64,000 nt of DNA from Rutpela maculata (lineage: Eukaryota > Arthropoda > Insecta > Coleoptera > Cerambycidae): positions 9,417,208-9,481,207 of the forward strand of contig OW386286.2 in the NCBI GenBank assembly GCA_936432065.2, read 5' to 3'. Positions 23,585 through 34,350 of this stretch are shown here, in pieces; the first letter of the stretch is position 1, and every line of letters begins with the position of its first letter. The position numbers and the translations under genes were made by a program. Below the pieces are notes generated by a model. That model searched no databases. It saw only the letters and a program-made list of their open reading frames with translations, and was not told where the DNA came from.

Positions 23585-23960
23585 TCCCCTAATAATTGAT
23601 GAGCGGGAAAATTTTTTTGGTCGAAATTTCTGGCAGGCCCTCGCTATGGGCCCCTCGGAACCCAACGAGCCCCCGCGCTTAATAATTGATGAGCGGGGGC
23701 GAGAAATTTGAAAAAAAAAATTTGCCAAAACCTCTGGCGGGCCCCCACTACAGGCACTTTAAAGCCAACGGGCCCTCGCGCTTAATTTTTGAGCGAAGGG
23801 AAGAAATTTGAAAAAAAAATTGCCCAAATCTCTGGCGGGCCCCCGCTATAGGCCCTTCCAAACACAACAGGCCCCCGTGCTTAATAATTCATGAGCGGAG
23901 GGGAGAAATTTGCAAAAAAAATTTGCCAAAATCTCTGGCGGGCCCCTCGCGCTTGATGAG
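23585..23960. repeat. GC-rich tandem array, about 98-bp units, about 4 copies
   Basis: Units start near 23588, 23679, 23782 and 23879 with TTAATAATTGATGAGCG or a variant. They continue GAGAAATTTGAAAAAAAA and TTTGCCAAAA, then CTCTGGCGGGCCCCC(A/G)CTA and a GGCCCTCGCGC-like end. A partial fifth start is at 23950. Unit lengths are 91-103 bp. The array is inside the hAT element, and its GC blocks contrast with the AT-rich flanks. Confidence 0.8.
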
Positions 23961-25237
23961 TCTGGGGAAAAGACTCGGTACCCAATAGACCCCCCATACG
24001 GGGGACCTGGGAAGGATTACGGCAATTAAATCTTCAGATATGGATACTTACTTTACTTATGAACAGGACTCTACTTTAAATTATGTCGCATTTTCTATTT
24101 TATATTATTTACTTTTTTCTCAGATCCTGATATCTCTTAAAAATAAATATAAGTAAACGAATGTTTATGTATTTTGGTATTTATAATTCTTAATACGGAT
24201 ATATTTATAAAATGTAACCAAAATTGTTACATAGAATGGGTTCACATAGGATTACACAAATTTATTAATTGCGACCCAGATAAGACGGCGGGTACAAAAG
24301 CTTTTTATGCTTGTCTTTCCTTAAACAAACATTTTTTTATGCTCATTATCCCAACTCGATTTTATGGCTATTTTTTTCGCCAGCCCCTTATGCATTATAC
24401 GACGTTACAATACATTTATTTTCCAAAAGTCAATAGTAAACAGTACATGTCACGTCGGCCGTCGGGAGATAAATTTAATTAGTTTTGAATTGCCTTAGCG
24501 CCCCCTCGCGCTTCGGCGCCCCTAGGCTATAGCCTATTTAGCCTTATGGATAATCCGGCCCTGGATTCTTGACATCAAAACAAGTCAATTTAACTCAAAA
24601 AGTAGTGTGTGACAAAGTTTTAAATCGCGTATTTCTCTGAAAAGGTGCATTTTATCGCGTTTAAACAAGTACACCTTTTCTTTAGGAAACTAAATTGTGT
24701 TTCGATTATAGTAGAAGATGATGTCCAAAACCAAACCTCAAAAAAGTTAGTGTCACGTAAAAGTCCTGTAACTAGCGCCATCTATAAAATATGGCATCAG
24801 CAATATCACCATTGTAATTAGCGACCTCAAAAACATATCGTTACCAACTTTGAAGTAGATACGTATAATAGTCTCCAAGATAGAGACAAATTTCGAATAC
24901 AATTTTTTTACTTTGCCACCCTGTTATCTTGAAAACCAAAAGAGTTAGACCACTACTTTTTGAGTTAAATCGACTTATTTTGATGTCAAGAATCTACGGC
25001 TAAGTGTTGTCCCAATCTTTTCGAACCACCTTGTATTTTAATCATCTCCAGATGATGCAGTATGGTTGACGAAACGCATGCCGAATGCAGTGTTCAAGCG
25101 TTTTGGTGTTTGTAATTTTTTTACAATCTTGTAGCAGAAATAATTTATACTACAAAAAAAGGCGGCCGCTACTTAGCAAGTTGTAAAAATAGTGTGTGAC
25201 ACAGTATGTCCCTGCAACTGTTAGGAAACTGTTACGG

Positions 25238-25949
25238 CCTCCGATTAAAGAACTTATATCTAGATACATAATGACTATCTTTTCTTCATATACCTTATTT
25301 GCTCCTAACATAGTCACATTATATGCCCATTAAAATGGATAGATGAACATCACATCCCATAGGCAACAGTGGCGGGTATGTGTAGAAGGGAAAATGTACA
25401 ATATTGTGCATATTTTATGTAATAATTGTTGGTTAACCGCGGATTTAAAAAATATAATAGTTAGAGATGTTTTATTCAAGGGAAATATGTATTGAAAGGA
25501 TATTATTTATAATATTATTATTACAACTGTAAACGGAACGCCATCATGTTACGACTATGACCTACTTACTTATGAAACGACCGATTTTCTTCTTTTCTAA
25601 ACTGTCTTCTGCAAACGGCACAGCACTTCAACATGCATTAAATTTTCACTAAACTGTGTAAATATGAATAGAGAATATTACTTAGGTATTAAGCAAATCA
25701 CAACTTAAAATAAAATTTACTTTTTCATCACTTTTTGGTGGGAGAACATGAAAAACATTTATTGACATTAATGGCGGACACTGTCAAACTGAGATTAATC
25801 AAACTGAACTGGTCGTGTAGAAAACAGCCGCGAATAGGCCGATGGGCCAACCAGAAACTTATGGGAAGAAGTGCCTTAGATTGTGAGTCTTTCAGCAACA
25901 AATAAATCAATGCAATTATGTATCTAGATATCAGTTCTTTAATCGGAGG
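25238..25949. mobile_element. TIR element with TTACGG flanks
   Basis: Inverted ends CCTCCGATTAAAGAACT plus ATATCTAGATACATAAT on the left, and ATTATGTATCTAGATAT plus AGTTCTTTAATCGGAGG on the right, with one or two mismatches over about 36 bp. TTACGG immediately flanks both ends (25232-25237, 25950-25955). The 712-bp interior has no recognisable transposase. A 6-bp duplication is not typical of the common superfamilies, so boundary and class are uncertain. Confidence 0.7.
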
Positions 25950-25955
25950 TTACGG

Positions 25956-26994
25956 CTCATGAATGCGATCAATGTAAAATTAAAAAAAAAAACTCATTTT
26001 ATAAAATGAAAAAGAAAATGAGTACTCAATATAGTTTGTTTGTAAGTGGAATGTTTAAGAAAACAGGTTGGAGTCCTGTTTACTCTAAAGAATTTTTTGT
26101 TGTAAATTATCCTCAAGAAATGGTTGAAACTGCACTATATGCAGGACCTTGTCTATGGAAGATGGAGGCAAAATTAAATGAAATTGTATTAATGTCTGTT
26201 TCTTTTGTCGTGGATGCTTATTTAATAACGATTTTAATACTTTCTGGAACGTTGGTATAATACTGGAAAAAAGTACAAAAATTGTTGAGTCCATATTATG
26301 AAGTAATGACTAAAACCTTGTTTTCGATTCCTTTTTTTTTTATTTTATACTTGAGAGATTTTCAAATATATTTTTTATAATTTAGTATTGTTGTTAAATT
26401 AAATTAAATATTTAAAATTTTATCTAAAAAATAAATTATATACAGTAGAATTGTATGTTGTTTTGTCTGAAGGGTGTTATTCAGTGGCATTGCCCCATCT
26501 CTCCCACCATCTTCCATCCCCCCCTCCCAGCACCTCCAATATAAAGTAGCCTATTAGTTAAATTGGAATGATGTCTACACAAGTATCAAGTCGATCAGTT
26601 TTTTATAAATAGATCAGTTGGTCAAATGTTTATAATGAACCAATAATATGTGCAGTTTTGATATTAGAAAATGGAAACTGTTTTCTTCTGGAAAGTATAG
26701 ATACATCAGGACATCCACACGCTTAGACAGTTATCCACAATAGTTAAAATTAACAACAATGATAAAAGATTTAAATAATAAATACAGATCTCTACTAAAG
26801 GAACACACAGGCTATTAAAGACAGAAAGAAAGCGTACAATGATTATTTTTTTTTTTTAGTATTCATTCAAGTAAACGAAACATTACAAGAAACGTCAAAA
26901 TTTGTGTACAAACAGTCGTAATAAATAACAACTAATAGGTAAAATAGTAGAGCATACTATAAATAATATTTGGTCAAGATCAAAATATAATGTA
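25956..26994. other. No recognised gene
   Basis: A plus-strand ORF (26006-26260, MKKKMSTQYSLFVSGMFKKT...) has no family I recognise and sits in AT-rich TE-dense DNA. I do not call it a gene. The rest is AT-rich with a short C-rich patch near 26500. Confidence 0.4.
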
Positions 26995-28300
26995 AACTTT
27001 AAAAATCACAAAATAAGTATTCATCAATTGAATAACATTTTTCTATAAGTTTCTTCTTTACCCAAGAGGAAAACTGTATAGTATTTTCCTTTTTTACTGC
27101 TTCAGGTAGCTTGTACAATTTTGATCCCCAGTAGTCTAATCCATTTTGCATTTTTGCTAATCTGTGAAAAGGTACCTGTAGCTGATCTTTATTTCTGGTG
27201 GGATAGAAGTGATTTATAGAATTCTGAAAATATTTATCCTTATTCATATGTACATACTTGAGGCAATTCAGTATATACAAGCTAGGGATGGTAAGTATGG
27301 CTTGTTCATTATAATTTAATCTGCATAATATTCTTATAGCTTTTTTTGAAGAATGAATATTCTATGGACTTCTGATGCTGTTCCCCATAACAAAATTCCA
27401 TAGGCTGCAATGCTGTGGAAATTGGCATAGTATGCTATTTTAGCTGCTTGGTGAGTAGTAACTTTTTTTAATCTTCTTGTTGTATAAAAATAGAGCAGTA
27501 CTTAATTTTTTACTAAGTTCTTCTAGGTGTATTTTCCAATTTAATGTACTGTCCAGTTTTATCCCCAGGAAATTTATTTACTTTTGGTCTCGGCTTGTTG
27601 TAGTTACTTTTAAACTTTGAGTTTTAGCCTGATTTAATAATAATAGATTGGCTGCAAACCAGACATTTGCCTGTGTCGATACCTGTATCTTCTCTTTGTA
27701 CTGGGAGGTCATTTCCATTCTCACCTTTGCATAAAAAAGTATCTGCATATATACTAGCACCAAAGACGTTAATATTTGTCAGTAGACCATTAGTGAATAT
27801 TATGAATAGGATAGGACCAAGCACCGATCCTTGAGGAACGCCTTGTGTCATAGCTACTGTTTCTGACATTTCTCCCTTCCAGCTGGTCATCTGATTTCGA
27901 TTCGTTAAATATGATGTTATTAGTTTGTGAGGAGTTCCACGGACTCCATAGTAAAAAAGTTTGTTTAGAAGTATTTTGTGATCAACGGTGTCAAAGGCTT
28001 TGCTTAAGTCACAACATATTATTTCAACTTCTTCATGATTATCAAATGCCTCAGTTATTTTCTCTACTAGATTTATTATAGCAGTGATTGTTGATTTGCC
28101 TCTCCAATAGCCATGTTGGGAGTCATTAAGAATTTTGATTTTTCAAAGAAGCTCACTAATCTTTTTTTTATTACAATTCAAAGACCTGTGATATAGCTGA
28201 TAAGATAGAGATTGGTCTGTAGTTGTTTACATCATTTATATCTCCTTTCTTGTATACAGGGATTATTTTGGCATATTTCAGTTTGCCTGTAAATATCCCC
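26995..28300 (-). pseudogene. LINE ORF2 fragment (RT to C-terminus)
   Basis: Minus strand. The N-terminal side near 28250 carries the PIYKKGDINDVNNYRPIS-type block. The RT motif B region at 27890-27800 reads MTQGVPQGSVLGPILFIIFTNG, and the place expected to hold YADD reads SIYADTF, so the second catalytic Asp is missing. The C-terminal tail at 26999-27280 (HFYPTRNKDQLQVPFHRLAK, then LDYWGSKLYKLP) is typical of Jockey-like LINEs. There are several frameshifts and the copy is 5'-truncated. The 28301-28782 stretch holds nothing recognisable. Confidence 0.8.
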
Positions 28301-29903
28301 GCTTTTTCAAGTCGCATTTCTTAGTAAACACAACTTCAAAGTGATTCTTTCTGAAATACGCCATCTTGATGGCCAAGACTTATGACGCCATTATTACAAG
28401 ACACGAACCGTAACTTCATAAATAACTTAAAAATTTAATTTATCACTATTTCTGCACCAAATATAATAAATTAATGGATAAAAATTATTTTCAAGTTTCA
28501 AAGAACAATAAAAAATAGATTTCAGCATCCAGGTTGACACATTCTCGCATGACAAATATTTTAAAGACAATATTTTAATTAAAAAATGCAAATTATAAAG
28601 GCGCGTGCCAGATTCGGACGTTTTATCATTATGTTTGACAATAAACTTGCATTCGTTTTAATTTTGATGCTTAGCCATTGGGAAATTATACAAGTTTTGC
28701 CATTTTGCCATTTTGATATATATTTCAAATACATGTTATATACTATATATTTAATTAGAATATAAGCCCTTTAATCAGAAAATTAATTATTCTTCTTGCG
28801 CTTCTTAACCCGTCTCTTATAAGTTACTTCTGGAGCATCTCTTATACATGTCCAACAGTAGTCTGCCAACATCGCAGAAGTCCATTTGCCCTGATATCTT
28901 TTTCCATGTTTTGAATATCCTGGTGGAATCTCTCTCCATGCTCATCACTTACTGCACCACAGTTTTCTGGGAAATAATCTAGGTGTGAATGTAGAAAGTG
29001 GACTTTTAATGACATATTGCATCCTAATTTCTGGTAGCAAGAAAGAAGATTCCCAACAAGGACTCTATAGTTTTCTGCTCTTTTGTTACCGAAAAAGTGT
29101 GTTTAAAGAAATTCCAAGCAGTTTTTTCATTACCTTCTAGAATGTTGTCAAATTCAGCTTCTTTGAAAAGGTTCTTGATTTGAGGACCCACAAAAATTCC
29201 CTCTTTAATTTTCGCATTACTAAGTCTGGGAAATTTTTGTTTTAAATAACTGAAAGCACGTCCTTCTTTATCCATAGCTTTTACCAAGTTTTTCATAAGC
29301 CCCAGTTTTATGTGGAGTGGTGGCAGTATTACCTTTTGTGAATCAACTAATGGATTGTTAGCAACATTTTTTTCTCCTGGTTCAAAACCCAGTCTTGGCG
29401 GCCAAATTTTTCTTTTGTAATGTTCTAATCGCGCTTGACTGTCCCACTCACAAAGAAAACAGCAATATTTGGTATACCGTTGCTGCACACCAAGTAAGAT
29501 AGCTATCACTTTTAAGTCTGCACAAATCTGCCATTTATACTTGTTATATTCTATAGTTTGTAGCAATACATTCATGTTACTGTAATTTTCCTTCATGTGG
29601 ACAGCATGAGCGATTGGAATTGATGGCAATTTATTTCCATTGTGGAGTAACACAGCTTTTAGACTAAGTTTCGAGGCGCCAATAAAAAGTCTCCAGTCAC
29701 TAGGATCATGGGGAATGTGTAAAGCAGTCATTAAACTGTCAATGTCCTTGCAGGCAACCAAGTCATTTTCCATTTTGAAAAAAGGTATAAGATCTTTTTG
29801 ACGACTTCGATACATGGAAACTAACATTTTCTTAGTAAATTCCATTGTTGTAATCAAGATGCCAAAAGCTCCGCTTTTGCCTTGGACAGATCAAGGTCTC
29901 TTA

Positions 29904-30566
29904 CGCTCTTTTCACACTACACGGTTTTGATCGTACGGTAAAAAGCCGTGCGGCCGCATTCTTTTAGTGGAGTGAAGAAAAGCATGGGACCTTTCACATT
30001 ATACGATGACGGCAAAACGCCGGTGCCGTGCCGTGCAGCAGCCGTCCCTTGCCACTGGATTCGACGGCTGCCGCACGGCACCTTTGACTCAGTGGTCTAC
30101 ATAACTAAATGCGTGCTTTCACATTCAACGGTTTTGAGCCGTACGGCAGCTACATTGTTTTGTTGAATTATTAATTATTAACTTTTGGGAAATGGATGAA
30201 ATTGATGCGGAAGTTTTGATAACCTTGGTTCAAAGTAGGCCTGTGCTATGGAACGACAAAACTTTTAATGTTTATAAAGATCGAATTGCCACAAGAAAGC
30301 CTGGAAGTTTGCTTAGAACTGAAACAAGATTTTGATTCGATGGAAGACAAAATAAAAATGCGTTTGGTAAGTGTATTTAATACTATATTAAAAAACAAAA
30401 AATCAGAACATGAAATTGTCGTATAATTGTCTTATTATTACAAATGAAATAAAAATGTTGAGCTTACAACGGCAAAAAACCGTGCAGTGTGAAAACAACA
30501 ATGTCACGACAAAAAGCCGTACGGTTCTTTACCGTACGATCAAAACCGTATAATGTGAAAAGAGCG
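29904..30566 (+). mobile_element. PIF/Harbinger-derived element, TTA target duplication
   Basis: Inverted ends CGCTCTTTTCACACTACACG and, reversed at the right, TGTGAAAAGAGCG, continuing through CGGTTTTGATCGTACGGTAA / TTACCGTACGATCAAAACCG. TTA lies on both sides (29901-29903, 30567-30569), the 3-bp duplication typical of PIF/Harbinger. The interior keeps the first exon of the MADF-domain protein encoded by autonomous relatives but no transposase. CCGTACGG-type motifs recur through both subterminal regions. Confidence 0.9.
30192..30366 (+). pseudogene. MADF-domain first exon inside the Harbinger element
   Basis: The ATG at 30192 reads MDEIDAEVLITLVQSRPVLW then NDKTFNVYKDRIATRK, the start of a MADF DNA-binding domain as found in the accessory protein of Harbinger transposons. 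A one-base loss near 30305 shifts the frame. The continuation EVCLELKQDFDSMEDKIKMR is in the shifted frame and ends at a good GTAAGT donor (30367). No downstream exon remains in the element, so this is an internal-deletion derivative. Confidence 0.75.
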
Positions 30567-31287
30567 TTACAAGATCACTTAATTCACGTTGATTAATTTT
30601 GTGTGGTTCACCACCGGACACTTCGGCAGAGAAATCGGGATCTTGTGATGTTGATGGCTGGACTAAGTCGTCATCTACATTATCATCCGATTCTTCGTCA
30701 GAATCAAGGCTGCATTCTTGAGGTGGATTAGGAATAGGCAGTTCATCACTATGGAGAACCGGGCGAATGGCAGATGGTAAATTGTATTACCATCCTTTTT
30801 TTCTTGTTAATACCCTGTGTAATAGGAGGTATCACGCAAAAATAACAATCGGTAACATGATCTGTAGGTTCTCGCCAGATCATGGGCACAGCAAAAGCCA
30901 TTGAACGGCCTCTTCCACTTAGCCAACTGCAAAGATTGTTCGCACAATTGCTGCAACATATATGAGGCGCCCATTTTTTGTCCTCAGCTCCAATTGTACA
31001 ACCAAAATACAACTGGTACGCCTTCTTAATTTTGAGAATAAAATTACGCAAAAGTCACTTCACAAATATAACAAAAGTTGTTAGGTGTATTTACACAATC
31101 TCGTGGCATATATTCAAAAAAGCACTATTTACTTTCGAAAATGAACGCTTATCATGCACAAGGTACAAATACAACTACCTAAGAATGAATATTAGTTTTA
31201 GTGACAAATAAGTTAGTTAGTATGTCTATTTTTCGTAGACTTCTAATTCTACCTGTTATTTGTGATAGGACCGCCCATAAACTAGGG

Positions 31288-31440
31288 TTTATAAGAGGTC
31301 TACACACGATCCAGCGGCAGGGAGCCAGCCTTGTCGGCATGCTTTGAACTCATTCATAAAAGTGAACTGGTCCGCTGGAATTCCAATTATCTTCAAAGCG
31401 TACCGACAATGTCGAGTCCCAACAGCTGGATTGTCTGTAG
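31288..31440. repeat. Foldback family member 2
   Basis: Begins GAGGTCTACACACGATCCAG and ends GGATTGTCTGTAGACCCTTA, so the ends are inverted. The centre has AAAAGTGAACTGGTCCGCTG, GAATTCCAATTATCTTCAAA and GCGTACCGACA, matching the centre of the hairpin at 23140-23365. It is shorter and more diverged than that copy. Confidence 0.7.
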
Positions 31441-31589
31441 ACCCTTATACCTGCGTTACACTTTATTACCTGTATTGGGAAAACCAGAGCCAACTTGAAC
31501 TTTCGCTTTTTATATTGTTATTTAGCATGACGGAGTTACTAAGAATTTGCTATTTTTACTTCCAATACATGTAGGCTGTAGAATAGTGT

Positions 31590-32399
31590 AATACGAAATT
31601 TTTGGGTATTCAGATTGACAACAGGTTATCATGGAACTCTCAAATCAATAGTATTTTAAAAAAAACACATCCAATTGTTTTATCATCTGGAGACTAAGGT
31701 CATATGTGAATTTAAAAATTTTGCTTTCATACTATTTTTCATATGTAAATTCAGCATTGTGTTATGGCATTGTCAGCTGGGGCAATGCAAATCGGATAAA
31801 TGAACTACTAGTTGCACAAAAAAAAGTAGTTCGTACAATGAAATTTAAAGATGCTAGACTTCTGTTGTGAACTGTTCAAGAGACTTAAAAATTCTTACTG
31901 TTATCTCTATATACATCTTGCAATGTGCAATTTACGTCAAGAATAACATTAGTCAATATACATCAACCGGTGCGGTAGTTCAATCGGTTAAGGTGTATTG
32001 AGTGACGAATATACTGATCGACTGTCTACCGTGCTCTGGGTTCGACCCCCAGCCCCGGTATTGACAACACCGATGGGTGTGGATGTATATCTGCGTTTTT
32101 TCAAATGTGTAACCCCCTTCCGCACAGCCTTGGCTTTGGATTTGGGGAGTTGTCTACTATCTGTGGTGTGTTTGTGTTCTGTTTATGCAGATATAGTTAG
32201 CAACTATACACTACGCTTTAGTGACAACTTAAGATTACCCCAACATAGACTTGCCTCGATGGCTAAAAGTAGCTATATAATGCTGATAAAAATTTTCAAT
32301 CATTTACCTGAAAATCTCAAGTCTATTACTTCTATAACTACTTTTAAGAAAGAAATCAAAACTCTACTCTTAAGACTTAAGCTTTTACAGCTTGAATGA
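31590..32399 (+). pseudogene. LINE ORF2 C-terminal fragment, interrupted by a SINE
   Basis: Plus strand. Degraded RT tail sequence runs 31590-31960 (CQLGQCKSD, CTKKSSSYNEI region). After the SINE insertion (31969-32127) the C-terminal end follows at about 32190-32399: NYTLRFSDNLRLPQHRLASM, then FNHLPENLKSITSITTFKKE and the stop at 32397. This is the usual 'YN-LP-xx-K...F-K' ending of Jockey/CR1 LINEs. Confidence 0.7.
31969..32127 (+). repeat. tRNA-derived SINE, copy 1
   Basis: GGTGCGGTAGTTCAATCGGT starts a tRNA-like head with an A-box (TAGTTCAATCGG) and a B-box (GGTTCGACCCCC near 32040), followed by a body CGGTATTGACAACACCGATG...GCGTTTTTTC. It is about 90 percent identical by eye to 42498-42656. 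The A-box to B-box distance and the lack of a cloverleaf rule out a functional tRNA gene. It inserted in a LINE C-terminal region. Confidence 0.85.
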
Positions 32400-32639
32400 A
32401 TATTTTACCAGTGATCTTAATTAAATTGTACTTCTTTTTATTCTCTCTAATAGTCTTGTCATTATCCGTGATTCCCAGGGTTGCTCTGTGCTGGCATAGT
32501 ACAGGTTTTTTTCTTTTGTGTATCTCTCTCTTATTATTAAGTCTTTTTTTATATATTTATATGTGTAGTAAGTTTTATATGTTCTCATTTTACTTTCTAC
32601 ATTACTTCACTTATTGACGAACTCATGTCAAAGTTACAA

Positions 32640-33412
32640 AAGTAGAATCACACGTAGTTCAAATTGTAAAATATTTTTGCAATACACACTTGCTTGGTAC
32701 AAAGAAAAAGGGGGCAAGAAACTAACATTACCACAAGATATTAGATGGAATACGAAAACAATTTCCAACTGCCTTGAGCTTTACGCCACTGAATGGCCCA
32801 AGTTGTTGCAAATCTGTGAAGAACACAAAGATGATACTGATCAATTGATTTTTGAAAAATTGTCAAATATTCAAATCAGATTTTTTTAAATTGCTGAAAC
32901 CACAGAAGACAGTAGTTGAGGAATGAAAAAAACAGTGCCGTTTTTTATAGTTTTGAGGATGAGGACAGAAATTTAAAGCAGATATTTGAAAGAAGTTATG
33001 ATCAAGCTTTAAACCCATTACACTTTTTGGCATATTTGCTAGATCCTATCAGAAATAAAACAAATACCCACTGTCGACAGAAGAAAAAAAGGCTACTTTA
33101 GACATAGCTTCCCAACATTTTTCTGGTACAGGGTTATTACCGTTAATAATTAAGTTGGAAGTGAAATCCGATCCATTCCAAGAAACAATGTTATCAGAAG
33201 AAATATTCCAAAATGTTAATGTAGTGCAGTGGTGGAAATCTCAAAAAGATATTCCACAAATTAACAAAGTACTGGATTTGATAATTTCCTGTCTGTATAC
33301 CATTGCTTCTTCTGCAGACCTGGAAAGAATGTTTTCTTCACATGGACTTGTTCATTCAGGTATTAGGAATAGACTGGACCATGAAAAAGCATCTAAATTA
33401 GTATTTCTCTAA
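32640..33412 (+). pseudogene. hAT-superfamily transposase, C-terminal part, degenerate
   Basis: Pieces in order: LTLPQDIRWNTKTISNCLEL (about 32730), LQICEEHKDDTDQLIFEKL (about 32810), then RNLKQIFERSYDQALNPLHF (about 32975), and the hAT dimerisation block with VVQWWKSQKDIP, IASSADLERMFSSHGLVHSG and RNRL (33155-33412). This is the BED/DUF659-type hAT family with the characteristic ASSAxxERxFS end. Stops and frameshifts separate the pieces and the N-terminal half is missing. A relative on the opposite strand lies at 50690-51240. Confidence 0.85.
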
Positions 33413-33489
33413 TAAAGATTGTATTTTTTCTTTATAACATTTAAACTTGAAAAGAAAGAAATCACGATTTTCTAAAATAAAAATCAAAT

Positions 33490-34241
33490 GAGGCGCTCGC
33501 GCGCAAACCCCGATAAATCCACACACACAAAGTTGTGGGAAATTACAAAAAACTTCTCAAGCAAAAACCAATAAGTCTTTTTTTGTTCTTTTTAAGTCAA
33601 AAAATATCTTCTAGGCTGTAGAATATAAGACCAAAAAATAAGAACAATGCTACTTTATTTATTTTTTTTTTTTTAACTTTTCTTGCTGGATTTATCGGAT
33701 TTTGCTATGTACTTAAATACGAATTTATCGATTTTTGCTTTAAAATAAAACATTAAAGATGCAGAAAAATAAATTTTGACAACATTAATAATTTATTAAA
33801 AATAAATAAAAACATTCATTGTTAACAAAAATTAATTCTCAATATCTGTTAAAATTTCAGATAAAACCGTTATAATATATTGGTAATAAAATGTCTTGCA
33901 GTTGTCTTCTTTATTTCTAGAAGAGAAGTAGGTTTTTACAGTAAATAGTCATATTACAGAGAACTTTTTCAAACGTCAATCAATATTAACTTTTCTACCT
34001 CACAATGGATGACAGTGTATTGTATAAAAATGGATTTATCTGCTTTTGATCCCGATAATATTGGATTTATCTAGTTTTGTTCGAAACGGTCAACTTTAAC
34101 ATTAGATTTATATGGGATTTATGGCGTTTTGGTTACCAAAGATTATATAGGCTTGTAGAGTTTAGTCTAACATACATGAAACTATTTCAAACTCAAAATT
34201 GACTTTTTGTGGATTTATCGGGGTTTGTGCGCGAGCGCCTC
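33490..34241. mobile_element. TIR element with CpG-rich ends
   Basis: Inverted ends GAGGCGCTCGCGCGCAAACC and GGTTTGTGCGCGAGCGCCTC, continuing CCGATAAATCCACA / TGTGGATTTATCGG, about 34 bp with one or two mismatches. AAAT flanks both sides (33486-33489, 34242-34245). The 750-bp interior is AT-rich without recognisable ORFs and contains further GGATTTATCG-like motifs. The class is uncertain. Confidence 0.75.
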
Positions 34242-34350
34242 AAATGATTCAAATCAGCTCAACCCTGCTTGACACTATTGAAAGTTCAATTTATCACTAT
34301 CCTTTTGCCGTCTGAGGTATAATAGGTACTCTGATATATTATATTTTTTT

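Larger units (their letters stand above)
22750..24563. mobile_element. Non-autonomous hAT element, copy 2 (perfect 8-bp TSD)
   Basis: Left end CAGGGCCGGATTAAGGACTG, right end GGATAATCCGGCCCTG. The flanking octamer GATTCTTG is identical on both sides (22742-22749, 24564-24571). It belongs to the same family as 3907-5166: both have the GCCCCTGGGCTAAT left subterminus and the CCTA(G/A)GCTATAGCC right subterminus. The 1.8-kb body contains a strong hairpin and a GC-rich tandem array and no transposase. It split an older foldback element. Confidence 0.92.
22610..25110. repeat. Foldback element interrupted by a hAT insertion
   Basis: Inverted arms: left GCATCATCTGGAGAGATTAA, then ACAAGGTGTTTCGAAAAGAT and TGGGACAACGCTTAGCC (22676-22740); right has the reverse complements at 24990-25060 (GGCTAAGTGTTGTCCCAATC, TTTTCGAACCACCTTGT, ATCATCTCCAGATGATGC). 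Pairing continues outward to about 22610 / 25110 (AACACTTGAACACT versus AGTGTTCAAGCGTT) and inward past the hAT insertion (CTCAAAAAGTAGTG / CACTACTTTTTGAG). The unoccupied element would be about 690 bp. It has no coding sequence. Confidence 0.75.
28783..31051 (-). pseudogene. Repetitive arthropod ORF of unknown function, split by a PIF/Harbinger insertion
   Basis: Minus strand, about 530 residues recoverable in pieces. The N-terminal piece (31051 to about 30790) has a cysteine/zinc-like region: GAEDKKWAPHICCSNCANNL, then WREPTDHVTDCYFC. A frameshift in a poly-A run follows, then an acidic segment (ECSLDSDEESDDNVDDDLV) reaching GEPHKINQRELSDLV at 30570. After the 29904-30566 insertion it resumes with RDLDLSKAKAELLAS, a TGA, and the long central block 29857-29024 (DPSDWRLFIGASKLSLKAVL, CCFLCEWDSQARLEHYKR, LPPLHIKLGLMKNLVKAMDK). 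A one-base loss in a T run near 29093 shifts the frame, and the tail (HSHLDYFPENCGAVSDEHGE, RFHQDI, MLADYCWTC) ends at 28783. I know the family only as a repetitive, TE-like ORF in insects. Its biochemical role is unknown. Confidence 0.8.

Noticed and set aside
26006..26260. A small gene (84-codon ORF)
   Set aside because: No recognisable family or splice context, and it sits in TE-dense AT-rich DNA.
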